Shown: positions 11,929-24,032, counted from the first letter of the stretch. The stretch: DNA of 64,000 bases from Siphonodentalium dalli (GCA_032622095.1 CP136066.1:132339917-132403916); one strand, 5' to 3'. The notes: a model not told the origin generated them from the sequence alone. Translations and numbers: made by a program.

Positions 11929-14439
11929 GTTTATTTTACCACTTGGTTTTAGATAGGCATACTGACACAATATAGTGTTATACCGCGTTGACCTCAACTT
12001 GCTATTAAATTGTTAAAAAGGTACGTTTTCATATAAAAAGTAAACTGGACCTGATTTCTTTCAGACAAGTTCAGAGCAAAATACCACCTAAAGAATCATG
12101 TCCGACCTAAAATATGTGTCAAATACCTACGAAATAGCGATATAAAACCAATAATTTCCACTCCTATTAACATTAATTTCGTCGCTTGGAACTCAAAAGC
12201 CACATTTTCTCATTAAATTTTACGTTATAGAATTGATATATAACTTCATATTTTAGCTGTTTTGACCAAAACCTTCATGAACGCTTTATGCCATTTTAAG
12301 AAATCATTTAGATTCGTCTTGAATTAAAGGCACGTGCGGCCTTAATTGTCGAAAATATTCATATTTGTTCCAAACACCGTAAACAGAAAAACATTAAAAC
12401 GCATACAGTTCCGTTCATATATACCATGACCATCGCGTAAACAGCATGTTATCATAAAGATTTACTATATTTTACCTAAGCAAGAGCCTGATTGTGTTAG
12501 GGAGCATGTCAAAACCTCTTTCGCATATGCGAAAATATTGTCGATAATGTCGAAAAAGTTTTGACGTAATTGACGTAAATGTGCAAAAACGAAATGTCGG
12601 AAATGACGAAAAATAATGCGATAACGTCGAAAGCGACTGGCCATAAAAGTGCGATAACGTCGAAACCACAACAGACCAAAATTTCCGTAAAATGTCGAAA
12701 CTTTCGACAACGCGAAAGTCGCGACGTCGAAACATTGATCGATATTCGCAAACGATGAAAAGTTAAAACATCCATACGATGTTGTCGCACTTTATAAATC
12801 CGCGCATTTATTTTTGACTTCTGCGTAATCAGATGCCAGCTGAATTTTTATTGGCTGTCAGCCAAAGGCCATACAAACAACTCTATGCGTTTAACACACA
12901 AGTACAATGACTTGACAGTTCGACTGTTTTGATAGCTATGAGTTCGCACAAGGCCTAATTAAACAATAGTCAACCCATTCCAAATGTGTGAAGGGGTGAC
13001 ATTTAGCAAAAGGCTATACAAACATATAGGTCTACTGACATATAATGACATATATACCGGTCCTTCACAACTATGCGTGAACTGTGCGACAGTTTTGTTG
13101 TTGTCGTGATGTCTTCTCAATTAGTGAACAATGGTTTAACTCGTTGGACAAAAACAACACATCTGATATATAAAATTCCAAAATGAAGCGACTTGATGTC
13201 ATAATATCAGTTCGATCATGGCTAGAAACAGTGATGAAATCGAATAGATCTATCGGTAGCGGACATATACGCAGTTGGGAAAATATTAGACCAGCAGTTT
13301 ACACAGGTCGACAGTACGAAGAAGTTAGGGGTTTCACAACCCCAGGTATCACACATCTAACAGAAAAAAGATGAAATCACACAGAAATTTGAAACCAGCT
13401 GCACCCACCCACAACGGGAGCGACAACGGTCCATCCACATGATCCAGCATTTGAAGCAATAGGCCCGATATAGAACAAGCCCTCATCACATTCTATCAAC
13501 GCCAGACATATATAGAGCCATACCCTCTAAGTTCATTGTTTTATAATGGTATGATATCCATATTTTTATTATTCATTCAATAAAGAATCGAGAAAAACAT
13601 AACACTCAACTCCTCTGTCAGTCAATGCTACCCACAAACGAAACTAGGACTGGCCTGGGAAATTAGTGCTAAAAATAGCACAACATAACATGATTGTGCT
13701 ATTCGTGGAAATTCCAAACTATTATATAATATGTTTTGTATTAACTTAACTTTGTCGCATCTGATCGCTGATATATATTGAATAAAATGTGTAGATTTGA
13801 AATAAAAGTATAAATGTCGCCGACGAATTAATCATGATGACGCTGCGCTTCCGATATCTAACAATGATTTCATACGTATATTGCGAAAATTAAAGCATTG
13901 TTTACGACTGTCCGACGATGCCGTAAACACCCTGATTTGCGTCCACATTAAAATATGTGTCTGGTCTAGAAAGACAGATTGAAACTGTAGAAATTAACTC
14001 TACGTGGCATACTATAAATCGGGGTTGTGGAATAATTTATTGTCGTCCACGGCTGTATTCTTTTATTCATAATAGTTCGCACAATTAAATGGTGACGGTT
14101 TACCCAAAGTGAAGACAAGTTACATAATCACACACAAAAACGATTTTCGAAATCAAAATTTGCATTGTTTACGGTACCACTCTGCAGTATTAATGCGACG
14201 GTGTAGCAATTATTGCTCGAGATTTAGGGGGACTTCAACCTGTACTGTAATATGTACTGTAAACCAGTGATGCAATATCACTGCTATAAACCCACGGATT
14301 TGCGGGCACCGTGTGATATAAAAACGTAGGAATTGATTGTGTTGGCCTATCCTATTATATAAATTGGGTCTGGGAATAATTTATTTGGGACTTTAAATAA
14401 TCTTCTATTAATAATAGTTTATTATTAAACGAAGTTTGA

Positions 14440-14590
14440 ATTGTCCGATATTAACCAAATCGGAGATTTCAGTAGATCGGAGAAATTTACTAATAGGCCT
14501 ACATTTATAAACTCCGATCAAATCGGAAATGTTTTCATATCGGCGAATACTCCGATTAAATCATTGGAATTCTTATGATAAAAACTCCGA
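14440..14590. repeat. Cluster of ATCGGA / TCCGAT motifs
   Basis: About eight copies of ATCGGA or its complement TCCGAT within 150 bp, inside the 12500-15106 element but distinct from its CGAAA arrays. The motif matches the array style at 10.4-10.6 kb and 30.4-30.55 kb, so this may be a buried end of that other family. Confidence 0.45.
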
Positions 14591-14787
14591 TCTGAGAAAT
14601 TTCAGCATGGACACCGACATCTTCCCGTTCGCGACACATCAGTATAAAACTGCGACTATGGAGTATTTATTGAACACAAACTGTCACTCCGATCTGAGAA
14701 ATTTCAGCATGGAGATCGACATCTTCCCGTTCGCGACACATCAGTATAAAACTGCGACCATGGAGTATTTATTGAACACAAACTGTC
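14584..14787 (+). repeat. 102-bp tandem duplication
   Basis: Units 14584-14695 boundary at 14685/14686: copy one 14584-14685, copy two 14686-14787, differing at only a few positions (e.g. GGACACCGAC against GGAGATCGAC). The 102-bp length keeps a reading frame open across both units, which explains the ORF here. I do not call a gene. Confidence 0.85.
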
Positions 14788-15474
14788 CTGCCAATCATAT
14801 CGACACAGCAGCAATATTGACGGATTTAATGCTGCGATCTTGACGAAAACAAACACTGCGAAAATATGTCGAAACAGAACAGCGAACATTTGAGCAAAAC
14901 TGCGAAACAAAACTGCGATAATTGCGAAAACATCGAACCAAGACAGCGAAAATGACGAAAAATTGACGAAAACGTACAACGTTACGGCGTGCGATAATGA
15001 CGAAAAAACTCCGATAATGTAGAAAAAACGACGTCAATGACGCCACATTTTTCGCACTTTTTTCGCATTTCTTTCGCATATGCGAAAGAGGTTTTGACAT
15101 GCTCCCTTACAGAAGACAACACAATGCTGCTGGCTAATCACACACAAATGGCATAAACGCTCTTTATTCGTTCCATATCAGGAATTCACCCACAAAGAAC
15201 GCTCTTTATGTTTACCATCATAATATAAACAAACACCAGAAAAGTAACTTTTTATGCTGTTGTTTACATAACAATGGTCAAACATATGACCATAACATAC
15301 TGTTTATGCGATATTTCTTATTTGTATACGGACAAAGTCTATCTACATTTTGATGTTCTTTCTGTTTGTGGCGGTTTTTGACGGGTGGATATATTTTCAC
15401 AGGATACCCACCGCCAAGGCCGCACGTGCCTTTAAATGCGACGTTTGTTTCAACAGACGAATTTAGAATTAAAC

Positions 15475-15530
15475 TTGAGTTTAATTCGAATTGAACTCGA
15501 GTTTAATTTGAATTGAATTCGAGTTGTCGG
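15475..15530 (+). repeat. 22-bp near-palindromic tandem repeat
   Basis: Two and a half units of the form GAGTTTAATTCGAATTGAA, built of overlapping TTAATTCGAATTGAA words that are nearly self-complementary. Confidence 0.6.
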
Positions 15531-15559
15531 TAGTGTGACGTTTGTTCCAAGGGTTATGA

Positions 15560-17680
15560 TCACATCCAGGTTAATCATGACACATTCTTCCCTATAGATT
15601 TTGGTATCGATTGAATGGTTTTGAAAATATTAACCCTAATTTTAATTTTATTTCTGCTGTTTATCGACTTGTATCTTTCCAACGATCAGCTTAGAAGAAA
15701 ATTAACCCACCCATTCCATAGACATACAGTATGCTATCCAATGTAATGACTCTAATATCTTCAATCTGACCATTCTCATATCTCACCTCTAGTTATCTCA
15801 TAATTATGCATTAAAATATGTTATATCCAATCATATTTTACCAAAATTATAACTGTTATCTTTAACTGTTTTGTATGGTGCTTCTGCCTGACTATGGATT
15901 GAGCTTAGCTTTATCACTCTTATAAGACATATCTATTTTAGAGTGACCTAATACATGTACGTTGAAATTGAATGTCATATCCATGTTCATATGGAAGGTG
16001 CCCAATAAGTCTTATGCCACTTTTGAACTTAAAGGTACTCAATCCGATTCGATGGTCCCCATATCAGATTCCAACAACAACAATTTTTTTGAAATGCCGC
16101 TTCAATTATCAGAATCGACTAATTGCCCAAAAATAAATCTAACCACAGTCCACTATAGTATAAAATTTCCCAAAACCTGTTAGTTATCAACATTTTGTAC
16201 AAGAAATTTTGTCGGTTTGTCAAATATCTGACACAAAAGGCCACTTTTTTTAGAGTTGTCCATCTTCATCTGCTATTTGGTCTTCTCATCGACTTTTACT
16301 GGGCCACTAAATATTCCAGGTGGTGAAAAATAATAGATTTAAAAATTCGATATCAGCTCACTCTGAGCTTTGATGAATAGGTTCCTTGATTCAAATCAAA
16401 TATTTTTTACCCCCGAAGCCAAATAAATAACCATAGTAACTGAGGGGTGCTTAATCAGATTGAGTACCTTTAATAGTAAGGTGTGAATTGTTGAAAAGGT
16501 TAGTGTAAGGATTTATGAAAATAGCTAATCGCTATCGCCAAGGTATGGGTTAAACATCTGCCGATCGTGATCGGCCTCTCGTTTAAGGGTTGCCAGTTTA
16601 CACTGTATGCTTTGCCAATCAGAAAAATCTGTACACAGGTGCTGTTTGCAGACTTTCACATGTCTTATTTTGCAATTGCAGAATGTCGGAATCTTATGTA
16701 TATTAAACATAGTCGTATTTTATCCCAAAGGGTTAACCAGATGGGTGAATTTAAACCAAAAATTGGGTACAAACAGAAACATGTTTGGTAATGAGATCTT
16801 TCACTGATATAGATCACTACACCATACCGCATGACATTTCAGATAAGTGAGCTACACGCTGATGTTGCGAAGTACTTAGATGAAAATAAAACATAATTAT
16901 AAAGTACAAGTATTTTGTCAGTATTGCTATTTAGTTAGCGAATGGGAATAATTTGCAGAGCAGAATCGTGGGAACTATATTTTTTGCCTGAGGGATGCGC
17001 TCAATGACTCTGATAACTTTCTTTCCAATAAATTTGTCGCGGAAGACGGTCGCTTATTTTGACAACCCTCCCTCCCTGTTTTTTGTTTTGGGAAATACAC
17101 ATTTGATTGATTAAAAAGGCGGTTATTGTGCCTCAAAAAATTGTCACCCACATGTTTGTATTGGTTACTACTACATTTATTGTATCGTCTTCCTGTAAAT
17201 AATTATGATTTTCTAAACAGGTAGCTATCAACGCATTCCAGTTGTTGTCCTTCACTCTAACCCTGTGGGATAAATGCATGTTTATTTCAATCATAATTAC
17301 GTCGGATGAATAATATATAATAATGGGGATTACATTCAAAATTCATGTCTACAGATGTACAAGTGGCAAAATATAAACTGTCAAAGTTTGATCACTGTCT
17401 GTATCAAAAAATGTGAAGTCGGGGCTGGATTCCCACATGAAATACGATAACACATGAAAAGTATGACCACCAACCCTGGTTGATATCTGACAATTGTTTT
17501 GGGGGGATATTTGAGATATTGATATACGCTGTCAGACTTGAAGAAATATATCAACTGATTTGGTTAATATAGATCTGTAAGATTAGAATTGCTTAAGTGT
17601 CGAATTCAACAATCCAAAAACCAGCCAGCTATGCATATTTAGGGCAGGATTTACAGCTCCCTAATTAGTTCTCTTTTGAA
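15560..17680. other. AT-rich, no supported gene or element
   Basis: Contains one more AAATTAACCCACCC motif (about 15700) and a perfect GCCGATCGTGATCGGC palindrome near 16560. Short ORFs at 15962, 16525, 16567 and 17133 have no recognisable motif or convincing splice sites. Not annotated. Confidence 0.45.
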
Positions 17681-17880
17681 GACTTTAGCCCTTTCATTAT
17701 CCTCCTACCAGTTCTAATATGTTTTGATGATACAAATGCAGAAGGGGATTCCTATTCACACATTTGGAGTGAATGTTTGTTGAAATTATCATCTGAACCT
17801 TTCCTAAGTGAACTACTTGTCAGCAAATATATATCATTACAAGGGTTAAGCCTGTTACCAGTTTATAGTGTGATATCTCA
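17680..17880 (+). repeat. Dispersed repeat R3, copy 1
   Basis: The words 'atctgaacctttcctaagtg' and 'aactacttgtcag' match 'atctgaacatttcctattgg' and 'aactactcgtcaatg' at about 36680-36710. A third copy lies at 23230-23500. Confidence 0.5.
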
Positions 17881-18620
17881 AATAAATATCAACCGATTAT
17901 GTTAAATTTGATGTTAGTACAAGGTATCATTGGGAAACCAGTTGCAAATTATGGTTGATTCAATGTTGATCCAAAGACATGTTTGTTACAGCCCCAAAAA
18001 GTCAACCCTTCATCTCTGGTGCAATTCTTATATAATATGATTGTCCAGTTTATACAGATCTTTTTAAATGAGCTATTGTGTGTTATATCCCATTCAATGG
18101 GTGATTGGATCTCATGCCCTGCAGGCTACACATCTATTTGGTACCTGCTGTAGTAGGATAACTCTTGAGGTGGCAATAATTTTAGCAGATGTTGCACCCT
18201 TATTATAAGGGAGAAAACCTCATATTCTCAGATCACTGAGTACAGTTTATAAGCTGTTAATGTAGTGCTTCTCTGTGTGCAATAATAATGGAAGTCATTA
18301 AAATTTATACCAAGATTGTTTCTGCTACTTTCAAGGTATTAATATCATAATACCACCATTATCAAAAGCAAAGGTTCTGTAGATGAGAAGAGTAATATTA
18401 TATGACTGCTTAATTCACACATTCCTAAATTATGTAATTGTGGCCTGATCTGCTGGCTGATTGTTCCTGAGTCATGTTATGTAGCATAAATTCTAGACCA
18501 GTTTATAAGTTTACTTTATATAGGTATTTCTTTGTTTGGTTTTGCTCTTGGAAAATCTTCTATTTAATAGAGCAAGTACATATATACTTAACTTATCTGG
18601 CAGGGAGTGGAGCAAGGCAG
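17880..18620. other. AT-rich, no supported feature
   Basis: Nothing beyond scattered A/T runs could be supported here. Confidence 0.4.
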
Positions 18621-18662
18621 TCATCATTTGCTTTGTCTGTATTAGTTCCTCTCTGTCAGACT

Positions 18663-18720
18663 TTAGCACGAGTGAGTTGTGTGGACTGTGACCTTAGGGA
18701 AGCATCCACCCTCGTGCTAA
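18663..18720. repeat. Perfect 10-bp inverted repeat, 38-nt loop
   Basis: TTAGCACGAG (18663-18672) pairs with CTCGTGCTAA (18711-18720), about 45 bp upstream of the decayed ORF start. It may be an element end or an RNA hairpin; nothing further can be said. Confidence 0.6.
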
Positions 18721-18763
18721 CGACGGCGAGTGAGATGGTTTTGGATTAGGCTCAGGACGGATT

Positions 18764-19558
18764 ATGAACTTAATCCCCGATGCCGCGTTAGCTGCTATAC
18801 AGAGAAGTCGGATTGTGGACACTGTTAGCTGGAATCTCCAGGCCGACAGGGGCTCTCTGATTCTCTGTATAGAATTCCAGACAGATGATGCTGGATTCCA
18901 GAGGTCTTCTGCCCGGGACAGGAACGCCGAAACCCGCTGTACAGTGAACAAGGGGCCTCCAAAAAAGAAGACGCCATCAAGGAGAAGAAGGGACGCCGCC
19001 AGACGAGCGAAATGAAAGAAGAAGAAGGGGGTGACCGTTGATCTGCCGGTCACCCCTCCCCGTGTGGTTCAGCCGACGTCCAGTGTCACAGCAGGTAGGT
19101 CGGAGTTGTCTGAGAGACGCCCAGACGACCCGACCTGCATGGAGATAGGCGACATCGCACCAGCTAGCAGGGACTCCGTTGATCTGCCGGAGGTCCCTGC
19201 TGTTGTCGTCGAGGCGAGCGGAGATAGGGACGTGGACACCACCCCAGATGTTCCTGTCGCCAGCTTCGACGTGGAGTTGGATAGCCTTCCACCTCGGACA
19301 CCGGAATTCCATCTTATCCCGGTGTCCCCCAGCTCCACCACCACCACCACCACCACCACCACCACCAAAAGCAACATGACAGATGAAGAATTCGAAGAAT
19401 ACATGAGAGGGTTACAGCAGTATAGTAAAGATCAGGAACGAAAAGTACAACTCATTATTCAACAGCACCAACAGGAACTTTAGAAATCTCAATCTCCTTC
19501 ATCTCCACAATCGCCAGCAGAAAAACCTCCAAAAAGAAAGAAGAAAAAGAAAAAATGA
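18764..19558 (+). pseudogene. Decayed ORF (~264 codons) with two in-frame stops
   Basis: One frame runs from ATG at 18764 to TGA at 19556-19558, interrupted only by TGA at 19013-19015 and TAG at 19481-19483. The first part (83 codons) ends in a basic stretch, KKKTPSRRRRDAARRAK, directly followed after the stop by KKKKG. The middle is acidic and Pro/Ser/Thr-rich with a Thr run encoded by (ACC)n. Then comes a predicted helical piece (DEEFEEYMRGLQQYSKD), the second stop, and a very basic tail (KPPKRKKKKK type). The region is clearly richer in GC than its surroundings. Basic K-S/T-P-S-x-RRRD stretches of this kind occur in repeat-borne ORFs of marine invertebrates (my recollection of the style, not a search). 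I do not recognise the protein. A polypyrimidine stretch and AATAAA (about 19627) follow. Most likely a transposon-derived ORF that is now dead. Confidence 0.55.
19335..19366 (+). repeat. (ACC)n microsatellite
   Basis: About ten ACC units inside the decayed ORF, read there as a poly-Thr run. Confidence 0.85.
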
Positions 19559-19883
19559 TCTAAAATTTGTTATTGTATTTGATTGTATCCTTTTTTTTTC
19601 TTTATTTTTTTTTGTTTGTTCTCTATAATAAAGGCAAAAACATGAGGGATTAAGGAAAGGGCCTCTCGGCGCTTTCGACAATCCCGGGGCCAGCCACCCC
19701 AAACCACCCACTTATACTTATTAACTTACATGCACCACGTCACACAGCCTCAGATAAGAACTGGATGAGGGTTAAATGTTATTGTGCAGATGAGGTTGTA
19801 TCTGCTGCAGTGGTAGGATCCCAGCATGCAGTAAGGTAATAGTTCAGAAGTCAAATGTTGATAATGTGTTACAGAATATTAGG

Positions 19884-20705
19884 GCGTAATCCGCAAAACA
19901 TTTTCCGCCAAAAAAAAAAGACGTTATAATCGTTTTGCAGAAAGCTGTTTCTGGTAATTTTGCGGAAATTATGTTCTTTCGGAAAACAGCGCTCAGTTTT
20001 CTGGAAAAGAAAACAAGGTTTGCAGATTGTTTTTGGAATATGCTCCAGAATTTTAGTTTCCTTTCGGAATTTATGGGAATATTTGCGGAATTCGCCCCAA
20101 CATTTTTGGAAATTGAGTTTCCTCTTTAAGAATATTTGCGGAATTTGCCCCAATGTTTTCGGAATTTTAATTCACCCCTTTCGGAAAATTTGCGGAATAT
20201 ATTCATGAATGTCGGGCCCTGTATTTAAACATCGCCACATACTACAGTAGGTCTATGAATATTGGGTTTGTTTATTTATAAAAATAAAAATATTCCTCCT
20301 TATCAAAATCTTCATGTGGCTTCATTTGGCAGTGTGAACAAGTTTTAATTCAAACTCACGAGTCATGCACTGGAGTATCACGGCCGGTACCGTATATACA
20401 TCCTGACATGTACTCAGAGAGTGCGCAACACTATAACAAAATGACAAGTTCCATGACACTGAACAAGTGCATGGGGCTTCCCTAGTTATCTCAAAATTGT
20501 GTTTGCTAAACAGCAATGATGTCATCACTGTTTACAATGTCAACACTGTCCACTCTGTGGAGGTATATATTTCGGAAATTGTTATTGTTAACGTTTCAGT
20601 AATTTTATGGAAAACTAATGGCATTTTCAGAAAATTTGCGGTAAAATTCAGATGATAGCGTAGCTGAAAACTCGACTTTTCAGAAAATATTTGCGGATTC
20701 CACGA
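19884..20705. mobile_element. ~0.8 kb element with subterminal TTTGCGGAA arrays
   Basis: The ends share AATCCGCAAA (19889) and its complement TTTGCGGATT (20690-20699), with further similarity inside. Both flanks of the interior are filled with copies of a TTTGCGGAA/TTTCGGAA motif (about 19900-20200 and 20560-20700). Exact ends and the target duplication are not resolved. Non-coding; the small ORFs on both strands are by-products of the motif array. Confidence 0.6.
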
Positions 20706-20825
20706 AGACTTTAGAGATCCTTAGTTCATCTATCTGCTTTTGCAACCCACTCCACACCAAAACTAGATTTGGATATATATTATGTCATATTCTTAGAAGT
20801 TAAATTTGAGAGAGTTTATTACCCT

Positions 20826-21365
20826 TGGAACGGGACAACCCGCCCCAATCGACCGGGACAACCCGATCCAAATAAAGAACAAAATATTTTTTGGTTTAAA
20901 ACTTTATTTAACATAAGAATAAAATATGTGAAACGTGATATATTATAATAGATACTTGTATTTGTGATAAAAAGAAACAGAATATATAGATATACAAAAT
21001 ACGTTAGTACAACAAATGTACATGAAAATGGAATATATCGTATATGCTACTTGGTGTTAATATTCAGATATTTGTCCCAGTGTCTAATCCGAGATACCAA
21101 CCTTGTCGCCATCGCTATCCATACTAACGATTATGTCAACAATAGGATGGCAAACAATTGAAAATACTGGTATAATAAAAAAATTGGCGTATCAAATCAA
21201 GAAATTTATTCTTGTTTTAAAATATAAATTTTACATTTCGAGGAAATATGAAGAGTAAATTGTGAATATAACAAAAAAATATTTAATCAAAACGTGGGAC
21301 AACCCACCCCGGAAAATTGGGACAACCTGCTATAAAATACGCCTGGGCGGGTGGTCCCACTTCCA
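20826..21365. mobile_element. Possible MITE with GGGACAACCCGCCC ends
   Basis: TGGAACGGGACAACCCGCCC at 20826 and the complement of TGGAAGTGGGACCACCCGCCC ending at 21365 form imperfect ~20-bp inverted ends. GGGACAACC is repeated inside both ends (20855, 21297, 21319). No clear target duplication. Confidence 0.5.
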
Positions 21366-21369
21366 TTGC

Positions 21370-22380
21370 ACTTGCTAGTTAATTTTCTTGTACTAATATT
21401 ATACCTGTTATATTCCGCTTTTATAGACAGTGATTGAATTTTAACAATGGAAGTTGTTTAATCATGTATTTTAACAATAGCATCTTAATTCAAGGGCTAA
21501 TCTCACTAAAAGTGTTTGTCTCCTAATAAAGTATATTAATTGAGCCAGTATATGTTTGGTAGAGGGCTGTGCAGCAAGGCAGTTATGTTTAGAGAGAAGC
21601 CTTATTACATCTACAAGGTATATTGATAGCTGGCATTGATTTATTCCTTTAGTTGCCTGTATAGTGTACATATTATTTGTCCCATTCTGATTCAGCCAAT
21701 CAGATTGCACACACCTGTTGCAGCCTCATACAATGCAGCCTTTGTATGGAAACAAGCAGCAGCTGTTGTAGACTGATTACTGGAGTAGAAATACTTTTTA
21801 TGCTCTTCCCAATAATATTTAACTTGGGATTTATGCACAATGAAATGTATAGCTGTTCAATAAAACATATAGATAGATGTGTTTAATGTTTAACCATTCA
21901 CTATTTAAAGTCTTGTTCGACTTTATATAGATGGAGGATGTTGATTTCCTGTCATGCCTATGATGAATGTTTCTTAAAAGTTCTTAAAAAAATAAACAAA
22001 CACCCCTCTCTGTACTGATAACATTGTTTATAATTTTGTTAAACCTATGCAATTTTAATCAGTGATTACTGATGGTCAGATTTGGGAGTTAAATTAAATA
22101 ACAATAAATTGAAACAAACTTAGGTGAAAAATTTTCAGAGGGACATTCTGCTACTGGATTGAATGAAAACACTCTTGTTTGGTTCTTGAACTAACAATTC
22201 TCGGTCCCAGATTTAACCCTAGTCCGATTACAACATAAATAACAATTTTACATTACAAAATCTTATCAGGCAACAAACTGAGTCAAAATCTTTTCAGGTA
22301 ACCAACAAAAGAGTGTTTTCATTAAACTTTTTTTTGTTTGGAACGGGACCAAGATTTTTCACATGGAAACTGAAAAACTT
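21370..22380. other. No supported gene or element
   Basis: AT-rich, with a CCAAT-like 'cagccaatcag' near 21692. The ORFs on both strands show no motif and no paired splice sites. Confidence 0.4.
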
Positions 22381-22381
22381 T

Positions 22382-22640
22382 TGGCTCCGGTGGAGCTATA
22401 GTCATCACTCCTCTTCCGTACGTCTGTCTGTCCGTCAAGAATAATCTTAGGAACCATGAGACCGAATGCGTTCATATTTGGTGTGGAGGTTCACTTGGTG
22501 ACTCACATTCCGATTTGTTTACATGAGGTCACCAGGGTTCATATTTGGTATAACGGGTCCTTGGATGACTGGGTGTCTGCTTGGTCAGATTTTTTCAAAT
22601 GAGGTCACTGGGTCGAATGTGGGCGGAGCCAGTTACATAA
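22382..22640 (+). repeat. Family A repeat, truncated copy with head remnant
   Basis: Starts with the right half of the hairpin head ('gctccggtggagctatagtc'), then ACGTCTGTCTGTCCGTC, 'gttcatatttggtgtgga' and GAGGTCACTGGGTCGAAT. It ends after about 1.5 monomers. Confidence 0.75.
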
Positions 22641-23229
22641 CAAAAAAAAAAATTCAGATTGAATCCCTTGCTCAATTTAACCCCAAAAAAAATGTAAATG
22701 TTATAAAATTTGAAAAAGTAACAACACTATAACATCCGCAGAGTTATGAAACTTTAATCTTTTAATAAATTATGGAAACATTCCATTACTGACCCCCCTC
22801 ATCTTCTGGGAAGTATCTAGAGTATCAAATTGACATTTTTTAGTTACTTTTTCCTGGCTGTTCAGTTTCTATATCCCCTATTTGTGAATATTTATCATGA
22901 TAGCACGATAACTTGAACAAATATCAACTGATTGTTTTATATTCAGTATGCGAGACTTGCTCTACAATGTCTTGATCGAGTTCGAAAAGCGGCGTGGTCC
23001 GCATATTTTTGGTGGAGTTACTGCCCTTAGTTCATTTTTTGTAAATTTTGATCGAGATAGCCCAATAAAAACTTTAGCCAGGCCCCTTTGCGGGGGAAGG
23101 GGAATATTTGGTTTGTCAGACTTCCTCAACAGTGTTGCGTATGATAGCCATTACAATTAATAATGCAACTTGACACCTCATCTCAGATGCGATTAATACT
23201 TTATTGGGGTCAAATGATCAGTGTGTTAT

Positions 23230-23500
23230 ATAGCATACCTAAATAATTAAGGCACTTTAACCCTTCCTATACTAAATGGATTCTCCCTTTCAGTTATAAA
23301 AGTATACGTTGGAATGGTCTATCATTCATTTGGAGGGGTCTCCCAAAACATGAGCAGAAGAGACATACGAAAAAATAACACAAGAGCAGAAGAATTCATA
23401 TTCACTTGTTGGAAATATTCAGATAATAAGTTCAACTTACGGCCATATTATCTGAACATTTCTGAGTATTTGGTTTAGAAAGGGTTGAGTGGTGGGATTA
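23230..23500 (+). repeat. Dispersed repeat R3, copy 2
   Basis: Matches 36480-36745 in the same orientation. Examples: 'aaatggattctccctttcag' against 'aaatggatcctcacactcag', and 'cattcatttggagg' against 'tactcatttggagg'. Non-coding. Confidence 0.6.
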
Positions 23501-23870
23501 TTGAAGCAATGAAATACTGCGAGGCATGTACAATCAGATTGTCTGGCTTTATTGTGACTTGTGAACAAGAAAGATATCCGCCTGTTTTTTAGATGATTTA
23601 TATTTTTCTATAAAAAATAAAAAATAAAAAAAAAATACTCTGTTGATCAAGAATATTACCTGAAATAATATGTGCTCTTTATTTTGTTTTCTTCTGTAAA
23701 GCAGGTGATTGGGATGCAAAAAACTATTTTTGTGTCTAACTGTATTTGCCCCTATTTCTTTTCAATTTCATACAAAGAACTGAGTAAAAAGAAGGTACAA
23801 ACTCACACCAACTTTCCACACCTCAGTGAAAATGTTTTTATGAGGGTGTGATTAGCACTATGCTATAATG

Positions 23871-23876
23871 TTTATT
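23871..23876 (-). terminator. AATAAA poly(A) signal candidate
   Basis: TTTATT on the plus strand reads AATAAA on the minus strand about 107 nt after the candidate stop codon at 23983-23985. Its relevance depends on the minus-strand gene model. Confidence 0.25.
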
Positions 23877-23982
23877 GCTCTTCTAATCTTATCCTGTGGC
23901 ATAGACACCAGGACTCTGGGCTTCAGGCATGGATTCACACAAGCATGCTAGACCCTCTCTCATAGACATGAAACCAGACACC

Positions 23983-24032
23983 TCATCCTATGATAACAAC
24001 CCCCTGGCTGCCTCCACACACAGATTCTCCTT
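23983..24032 (-). CDS. Candidate last coding exon of minus-strand gene
   Basis: Minus strand: an acceptor ending GATAG is followed by AA and sixteen codons, reading GESVCGGSQGVVIIG and TGA (23983-23985). The two leading bases complete the codon left open by the 28678-28772 exon, and AATAAA follows at 23876. Against it: the plus strand here is open for about 50 codons with animal-like codon use after a good acceptor (AG at about 23910). It reads ASGMDSHKHARPSLIDMKPD in its middle part, so the true coding strand could be plus. Product not recognised. Confidence 0.2.

Larger units (their letters stand above)
12500..15106. mobile_element. 2.6 kb element, 35-bp perfect TIRs, TTA duplication
   Basis: The first and last 35 bp are exact inverted repeats; they begin GGGAGCATGTCAAAACC and end in the palindrome TTTCGCATATGCGAAA. 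TTA flanks both sides (12497-12499, 15107-15109). Inside each end lies a dense array of short motifs around CGAAA (TGTCGAAA, GCGATAA, TGACGAAA) at about 12535-12790 and 14840-15070. The TWA duplication and GGG ends fit PIF/Harbinger, but no transposase ORF is visible; the 13183-13374 frame (63 codons) has no recognisable motif. It sits inside the TTAA element 12328-15431. Confidence 0.8.
12328..15431. mobile_element. TTAA-flanked element hosting a nested insertion
   Basis: TTAA at 12324-12327 and 15432-15435 flank exact 16-bp inverted ends AGGCACGTGCGGCCTT / AAGGCCGCACGTGCCT. Beyond the TIR the ends stay similar (both read GAAAATAT near 12351 and on the complement near 15400, then AAACAG). 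Removing the nested element at 12500-15106 and one TTA leaves about 490 bp. TTAA duplication fits Kolobok or piggyBac; the A-first TIR fits Kolobok better. No transposase seen. Confidence 0.75.

Noticed and set aside
12465-12790. Three overlapping minus-strand ORFs of 81-93 codons
   Set aside because: They arise from the CGAAA motif array at the end of the 12500-15106 element; three frames are open at once and peptides are low-complexity Phe/Arg/Ser.
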